The notes beneath the pieces were generated by a model that was not told where the DNA came from, made no database searches, and saw only the letters and a list, made by a program, of their open reading frames with translations. A stretch of DNA of 64,000 nt from NCBI GenBank assembly GCA_029204225.1, contig CM055100.1, positions 62,245,472-62,309,471 of the forward strand, written 5' to 3'. This DNA comes from Diphasiastrum complanatum. Taxonomy: Eukaryota > Streptophyta > Lycopodiopsida > Lycopodiales > Lycopodiaceae. The position numbers were made by a program, and so were the translations under genes. This document shows, piece after piece, positions 58,023 to 64,000 of this stretch (position 1 is the first letter of the stretch; each line of letters opens with the position of its first letter).

Positions 58023-58650
58023 GGGTGGGTGTGCACTCAGCACTCTGTGTTCATTTGCCATTCAGATTGTGTGTGTGTGTGTGCTCAGTGCTGTGTGTGT
58101 GAGAGAGAGAGAAAATGGTGTGATTTTGTGTGTGTGTGTGATTGTGTGATATTGTGTGTGTGTGCACTGTGTGTGTGTGTGTGTGTCCACTCTTTTGATG
58201 TGTACAGTGTGTGAGTGAATCAGTGAGTGTGTGTGAGAGAGAGTGTGTGTGTGTGATATTATGATATTGTGTGTGTGTGTGACATGTGTGCTTTGTGTGT
58301 GTGTGTGTGAGTTTTGAGATGTGTGCACATTGCACTGTGAGTTTGTGTGAGGCTTGAGCACTGAGATTGTGTGTGTGCACTGTAGTTTGTGTGTGCACTG
58401 TGTGTGTGTTTGTGTGTGTCACTGTGTGATATTTTGTGTGTGTGTGACATTGTGTGCACTGTGTGGGTTGAATCTTGATGGGGTTCAATGTGGGCTTGGT
58501 GAGATGGGTGTGGGACTTGGGTAGCTACTTAGTTAGAAGTTAGAAGTTAGGAGTTAGTGACTAGTCCGAGTTAGTAGTTACTAGTTAGTACTAAGTAGTT
58601 ACTAGAGTCTAGTTAGTAGTTAGAACTTAGAACTTAGAAGTTAGAACTTA
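57972..58650. repeat. hAT-3 leader duplication, copy 2
   Basis: (GA)n at 57,972-58,019, then the same order of TG-rich stretch, GAATCTTGATGGGGTTCAATG and TTAGTAGTTACTAG words as copy 1. It lies directly upstream of the transposase-derived gene. Confidence 0.85.
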
Positions 58651-58665
58651 GAGAGATCTGTCACC

Positions 58666-58668
<3 letters not shown>

Positions 58669-58735
<67 letters not shown>
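58669..58735. repeat. (GA)33 microsatellite before the hAT-3 start codon
   Basis: Pure GA tract followed by a G10-type run, 20 bp upstream of the ATG at 58,755. Confidence 0.97.
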
Positions 58736-58745
<10 letters not shown>

Positions 58746-58754
58746 AGGGCCACC

Positions 58755-61615
58755 ATGCTGAGGGATAGGGATCCCTTCTGGGATCGCGTCACCATCGCTG
58801 CGACCTATGGCACATCGGGCACGAAGAGATGGACTTGCAAATACTGTCACCAGTCTTACACTAGAGGGCCCACACGCATCAGGGCACATTGGTTACGTTT
58901 GAGGGGGTACGAGATTGCCCCTTGCATGCATGCTCCTGACACGCTACTCACTCCTGTCGCATCGGAGGAGGTTGGCCCTTCGAGGATGGGGCCCAGACCG
59001 AGAGGTAAACATTCAACTCAAAGACTCTTACACTTCAAAGTTCAAACATTGATCAAGTTTTAAGTTTTAACTTTTAGCTCACATAATACATCAAGTTTGA
59101 AGTTTCAATTTCATTGATCATCTAATTTCTAAATCGTATTGTAATTTCAAATTTGTCTTTTTTGGCAGATCGAGATGCAGTCACATCGACACACCCAGAG
59201 GCCACCACATCACGCCATCCGCTCACCCCTCGCTTCCCATGGCTTAGAGGACAGAGCTGCAGATGAGGCAGGGCCTAGTACCCGGCCTGACCCGCCTTCT
59301 GGTGCAGGATCTTCGACACCACCTCCAGCCATGACCATACCGGCACCACATCATCCACCTGAGAGAGGGAGAGGTAGACGGGGCCGCACTACACAGATGG
59401 GGGGTAGGGAGTACTATGTGTCCAGCTTCGCTCCCAGAGCCATGGCAGAGGCAGAGGTTGTCGTTTGACAGTTGTTCTACACCTGCGATCTGCCATTTCA
59501 TTTGGCTAGGACCCTGGCATGGAGGGGCGATGAGTGCGGTGAGTGCGATTGGGCAAGTGTGGCAGGGGCCATCTTTCGAGCACCTGAGGACAAAGGGGCT
59601 TCTTGATGAGCGGGCTTCTGTTGACCAGAAGCTAGAGCCTCTCAGGAAGGCATGGGCCCAGTACGTACTACTTGCTTTTAACTTTATGCACTCTAAACTT
59701 TAAAGACTTTATGATGATTGTTAAATTGCAAGCGTTAATTGTAAATTACTTGTTAATTGCAGGCTGCAGCTAGCTATTTATGTTTAATCATGAATCATGA
59801 ATCATGATTGTATTTGTCAATAATAAATATTCAAATGATCATTTATCATTGGAATTTGCCATGAAATTTGAACTACAATTTACAATTTAAGATCTATCCT
59901 GATTCCTCTTGGATCTATCATGAATTATGATTCATCTTGTTTTGTCACCTGTAAGTGAGTCGTGACCACGGTCCACTGACTTGTCACTTGTCACCTGTGA
60001 ACTTTCAACTAGGTGTGGTTGCACCATCATATCTGATGGTTGGAGCGATAGGAGGCGGCGCCACATATTGAATATCCTGGTGTCTTCGTGCATGGGGACG
60101 ATGTTTCTCAGATCCATCGACACCTTTGGGGAGGCAGTCACGGGCGAGTACATGTTCTCACATATTTGAGCTACCATTGAGGAGGTCGGACCACAACACG
60201 TTGTACAGGTATATATATTATACTTATTACAATTTACGGTTTACCTATAATGTTAAATAGTATTAGGTTACAGGTAATTACTAATTTGTAAATGTCAATG
60301 TTGAATGTTCATTGTTCAATGGCGATTTCGGATTGATTAACAATGGATTATGGTTCACTAAAGTCTAAGCAGTTGCCACTGAGCACTTGAGTCTTGAATT
60401 CGGAATTTCAAAGTCATGCACATTGCACATTGCATTGTATGGTTGTGCAGGTGGTCACAGATAATGCGTCAAACTGCGTCTCCATGGGTAGGCTCGTTAA
60501 TGAGACCTACCCCCACATCTTTTGGACACCTTGTGCTGCACACTGCCTGGACTTGTTGGTCGAGGATGTGGCCAAGATTCCATGGATTGTGGAGGTGGTG
60601 CGTACTGCACGGTTCTTGGTGAGATTTGTCACCAAGAAGCCTAGGGTCCTAGCCATGTTCAGGAGACAGTCCACCTTGGATGTCTTGAGACCTGCCCTCA
60701 CCAGGTATGCAAGTTGCAACTCAAATTTGATTCTTGAATGCGCTTCTGTAGACTGTTGGAACTTGGTAAGTATTTACTGTTTAGTTAGTAGTGGTAAATA
60801 TTTCATGCAATGATGCATGTGCCATATATTGTCTTGACTCTTGACTCTTGTCAGAAGTTAGAACTTAGAATTTGTCACTTGTGCAATGTGCCATATGTAG
60901 GTTTGCATTTATGTTCTTGGTCCTGGAACGACTGCTGAAAGCTCATCAGGGCTTGAGGTAGATGGTTGTTGCTGTTGACTGGGCGCAGTGGGGGCCGTCA
61001 CAGGAGCCCAAGAGTAAAAGATTCGAGCGGACCGTTATGTTTTGATTTCAATGTGCATTGTGACATGTGCGTAGGTTAATCCCGATCTGATCGATGTGGC
61101 AAAGGTTCTAGAGTTGCCACCGAGAGACCAGTCAGAGGAGGACGTGTACGCATTCCTCCATGAGGAGGCCATGCAGAGTGCAGGTGAGAAATTAGGATTG
61201 TCTAAGGTGATAGGTCTTGAATTAAATTTTCGAAGTTTGAAGTTACTAATTATCGTAAATTGTAATTTACTAAATTGCAGGCAATAATACGTTTGTCCCT
61301 CTTTGTGTGCACTGTGCAAGGCTTGTCACTTGAGCAGAGCGTAGGAGGAGGGCAGGAGAGGGTAGCAGCTCTTGTGCTCATAGCCCCGAGGACGAGTCTG
61401 AGTCTGAGTCTGAGTCTGAGGCATCGTCAAGGTCAGAGTCCTCAGAGGAGGAGTATGAGGATGAGGAGTCCGAGGAGGGCGGGGATGAGGATGAGGGGCA
61501 TCATACCTCTGCCTCTGATGAGGATTTCGCAGCTGAGCCTACCACTCGAGAGGCCACAGCAGGCTCCACAGCACCACCAGCGAGTGGGAGGAGACTCAGG
61601 CGTAGGAGAGCTTAG
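58755..61615 (+). pseudogene. hAT-3 transposase-derived gene lacking the dimerisation domain
   Basis: ATG at 58,755 (MLRDRDPFWDRVTIAATYG). BED-like finger CKYCHQSYTRGPTRIRAHW then GYEIAPC (to about 58,920). Exon from 59,169 with FYTCDLPFHLARTLAW near 59,475 and GPSFEHLRTKGLLDERASVD. DUF659 near 60,013 (CGCTIISDGWSDRRRRHILN). RNase H-like region 60,450-60,705 (VVTDNASNCVSMGRLVNETY, then TPCAAHCLDLLVEDVAKIPW). FMFLVLERLLKAHQGLR and WAQWGPSQEPKSKRFE follow near 60,910-61,045. The next exon (61,076-61,180) is VNPDLIDVAKVLELPPRDQS, which in sister elements follows the dimerisation domain; that domain is absent. The last exon is an acidic, Ser-Glu-rich tail ending in basic RRLRRRRA and TAG at 61,613. 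Lesions: TGA near 59,467, frame change near 59,525, stop near 60,168. Confidence 0.82.
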
Positions 61616-61699
61616 AGTGCTCATTGCAGCCTGCTCAGTGCTAATTTATGTCAGATGATTGTAGTATGTACATTAGATCATTGTAGTCACTAGTTACTA

Positions 61700-63420
61700 G
61701 TCTGTAGATGACACTACGATGTTCATGTCACTAGATGAGCATTGACTCTTGAGCTGTTTACAGTGTAGTATATGTACACATCATGATTTATCATCAGACA
61801 CATCGCGCATTACATTGGTGACCGGACTCATGAGGCACCTGGCATTTGTATTTACTATTATGTTATGATTCATGAATCATGATATATTATGGATTCTAGA
61901 ATCTTCAATCTAGTTTCGAATTTTAAGTTTCTGATTCCTGAAGTTAAGTTTTAACTGTAGTATGTACTATGTAGTCTGTTTAATGTTAGTCGATTATCTA
62001 ATTACTAATGGTTAAAGCCCTAAAGGTTTAAAGTTTAAACTTTAAAGTTTTACAATTTTGATTTTGGTATTTAAATTTTAATGTATTATGTTAGAAGTTA
62101 GTAGTTACTAGTTAGAACTTAGAAGTTAGTAGACTGTAGTTACAACTTACATATGTTTTATAGATAATAGAATGTTTAATGTTAAAACTTCAATGTTGAA
62201 TGATGAATGATGATGACAGATGTAAGATAAATCTAAGTTTCTAACCTAAATTTTTTTGGCTTTCTCAAGAGTCAAACATTGTCATAACCTTCTTGTTTAT
62301 TCTTTTCTCCGATCTCGACATTGCAATTTGGCATTTGCAAATAAGTACTAAGTTTGAACTTCAACTTTCAAGTTTCAACTTTGAAACAAAATTACAATTT
62401 ACAATCCTAGTACCTACTACCTAGTACCTACGTACTACGTACTACGATGACCGGTCTCGGGTTTAGACTCTAGATAGTAGACTCTACCTAGTACCTAGCT
62501 AGTAGCTGCAGCCTGCCATTATCCATTATTCCATATCACTGATTAGTGATCACTGACAACTGTAGACTGTAGTCTGGACTCTGTATCAGACTAGTAAGTG
62601 GACCGTGGTCACGAGTCACGAGTCATGACTCACTAGTTAGTAGTTAGAAGTTAGAACCTAGTACTAAGACTTAACTTTTAAGTAGTCAGTGGTGAGTCAT
62701 CACTCGTGACTGGTCACTAATTACTAATTAGTGATAACTATAATCTATTATCAGGAATCAGGATTCAGCTCTAGCCTCTGAGCTCAAGCGTCAAATTTCA
62801 GTTATACTCCAGGCTCCTAATTCCTAAACCCTAAACCCTAAACCGGCAACGTCCAAGTGGCCACTGGCAAGTTCCAACTCGTTACAACTTACTCGGATCC
62901 ACACTTGTCACTCACAGACCACAGTCCTGAGTCTCGACTCTCCTTAGCAAGCAGTTGCCAGTGCTGAGTGTCCACGACTCCACTATCAAGTGAGCACTAA
63001 GCACTTAGCAGATCCTTGTACCTGGGGCCTGGGCAATGGGCAGTGGGCACTGGCCCTTGAGTAGTAGGGGGCCGGGGCCACTGGGCCAGGATATGGTTAC
63101 AACTTAGTACTTACAAGTTAGTAGTTACAAGTAAGTTACAACTTACAAGTTATAAGTTACAACTTTGAACTTTCAAGTTTCAACTTACTGCAGTTCTCTT
63201 AAACTTGGGTCATAATGTCATTCTAATTTCTGTAAATTCTATTTTGAAAATTGAATCTTGATACGACAGGTCACACCGTCACAAGAGGTCTGATTATCCT
63301 GAATTCTGATATCTGTAAATTTAGAGGAAGATTGAAATTGTTTAGCTATTAACATTTAAGTATCTGGATTCTGTACTATCAGTGAATGTTTGACTTTTTT
63401 TTTGAAGAATTGGAAAAAAA
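61700..63420. other. hAT-3 right arm, word-repetitive, no gene
   Basis: The region is built largely from a small set of words such as TTAGTAGTTACTAG, GAAGTTAGAACTTAG and TTTCAAGTTTCAACTT, with many short palindromes (for example GTCACGAGTCATGACTC-like near 62,615). No reading frame is supportable. Confidence 0.5.
62823..62844. repeat. Short interstitial telomere-type repeat
   Basis: Three copies of CCTAAAC in a row, the complement of the plant telomere unit TTTAGGG. This is too short to be a telomere; such telo-boxes also occur in promoters. Confidence 0.7.
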
Positions 63421-63552
63421 AAAAGGTTTGAACCGTTTTCCTATTCGAACCTGGCTTGGCGGTTCGAACCTCAAAGAATCGGTTCGAACCTCAAAGAATT
63501 GGTTTGAACCAGCCTGTTCAAATCGACCTGTTCGAATCGGGATGCAACCTTG

Positions 63553-64000
63553 CCCTGAGCTGCCCCAATGTGAATCTGAGACAATGTGACAGTCCCGAGT
63601 CCAAGTAGCATGGCATGACCAGGGTCCCTGATGCATCTAGCTCCAAGAAATGAGTCCGGTAGAAAGCTTGCTTAACCCCTAATTGGTTACGCCAAGTCCG
63701 CTCTAGATATGTGCGATAGAGGAAGCATATGATATAGTGATGTGTGCCTGAGGGGAGCTCTGTAATGGAGATGCCAAATGACGTAAGCAGAAGGTGGGAG
63801 GCCTGAGAAAACCATGATAACCTATAGCCCTGATCGTGAAGACACTGTGAAGAGGATAGTGCAACCTGTATGTATCGCCTGTCTATCTCCGGTAACGCTT
63901 GTATCCTCTGTATATAGGTGATGAGCTGAAGAGCTGCCTCGATCTGTATAGGTGGAACTGCAAACTCGGCCAGAAGAATCTCATGTGGAAAAGGAGGCTT
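63553..64000 (-). CDS. Partial unknown protein frame at the right edge
   Basis: Read from 64,000 downward in the frame beginning AAG CCT CCT, about 148 codons pass without a stop until the hAT-3 end at 63,552. Segments include EILLAEFAVPPIQIEAALQL, LPEIDRRYIQVALSSSQCLH, YRLSWFSQASHLLLTSFGIS, HYIICFLYRTYLERTWRNQL and SGLSHCLRFTLGQLR. No start codon is within view, so it begins beyond the window. The pattern of helices and His/Arg-rich end loosely recalls C-terminal regions of some LINE polyproteins, but I cannot assign a family. Its continuation is cut by the hAT-3 terminal repeat. Confidence 0.45.

Larger units (their letters stand above)
56719..63552 (+). mobile_element. hAT-3 locus (terminal repeats 6,834 bp apart)
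   Basis: Left end CAAGGTTGCATCGAACC and right end (reverse complement) CAAGGTTGCATCCCG share a perfect 12-bp inverted repeat. Both subterminal regions carry clustered GGTTCGAACC and GGTTTGAACC palindromes (56,735-56,805 and 63,425-63,540). Inside are three GA tracts, two copies of a leader, and one transposase-derived gene. The flanking 8 bp (AAGTAAAT and CCCTGAGC) do not match, so the two ends may come from different copies joined by recombination. Confidence 0.75.

Noticed and set aside
56812-58488. His-Thr repeat minus-strand frames (and a possible metal-binding protein)
   Set aside because: Translation of TG/CA microsatellites; no context for a gene.
62823-62844. Telomere or chromosome end
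   Set aside because: Only three units, embedded in hAT-3 right-arm sequence.

Overview
This window looks like nuclear DNA of a large, repeat-rich flowering-plant genome. It has AT-rich intergenic DNA, many nested and decayed LTR retrotransposons of the Ty1/copia and Ty3/gypsy types, hAT DNA transposons, long GA/CT microsatellites, and one convincing multi-exon host gene, a clade A protein phosphatase 2C. The species cannot be read from the sequence. A woody or magnoliid-type genome is a guess from the repeat style. I saw no rRNA, tRNA or CRISPR array.

Layout. 0-2.7 kb: a decayed Tat/Athila-like Ty3/gypsy fragment runs into the 3' end of a copia element. 3.1 kb: a (TC)53 tract. 4.2-5.3 kb: an unidentified decayed coding stretch and a dispersed repeat. 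6.07-8.31 kb (minus): a four-exon PP2C gene of 548 codons, with a 72-bp tandem duplication upstream and four CACGTG boxes at 9.6-9.86 kb. 10-13 kb: minisatellites and AT-rich DNA. 12.5-25 kb: copia and gypsy fragments (gag, protease, RT, integrase, LTRs) in both orientations. 25.5-26.6 kb: a GC-rich, promoter-like stretch.

27.87-34.10 kb: a delimited hAT element (hAT-1) with a near-perfect 8-bp target duplication and GGTACC-rich palindromic ends. It carries a broken transposase gene whose C-terminal tail contains a polymorphic-looking (GA)n Arg-Glu tract, a Pro-rich segment and an AT-hook. A separate 114-codon ORF on the opposite strand has its own TATA-like box. 35.8-38.8 kb: a second hAT whose N- and C-terminal halves now face away from each other. 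56.7-63.6 kb: a third hAT locus (hAT-3) with perfect 12-bp terminal repeats, a duplicated leader and no dimerisation domain.

40.6-55 kb is a nest. An older LTR-element region contains a full-length chromodomain-bearing Ty3/gypsy element (45,701-54,364, minus, 653-bp LTRs, GAGCA target duplication). That element is in turn split by a 2.1-kb LTR-bounded insertion (49,544-51,684) with a multi-part inverted-repeat interior. Downstream, 55.5-56.2 kb holds two splice-compatible exons that weakly resemble the N-terminal helical domain of WASH1. The right edge (63,553-64,000, minus) is an uninterrupted ~148-codon reading frame of unknown identity.

Only the PP2C gene looks like a working host gene. 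Its likely role is to restrain abscisic acid signalling by dephosphorylating SnRK2 kinases. Everything else is mobile DNA or its debris; the small hAT-1 antisense ORF and the right-edge reading frame are the intact-looking unknowns.
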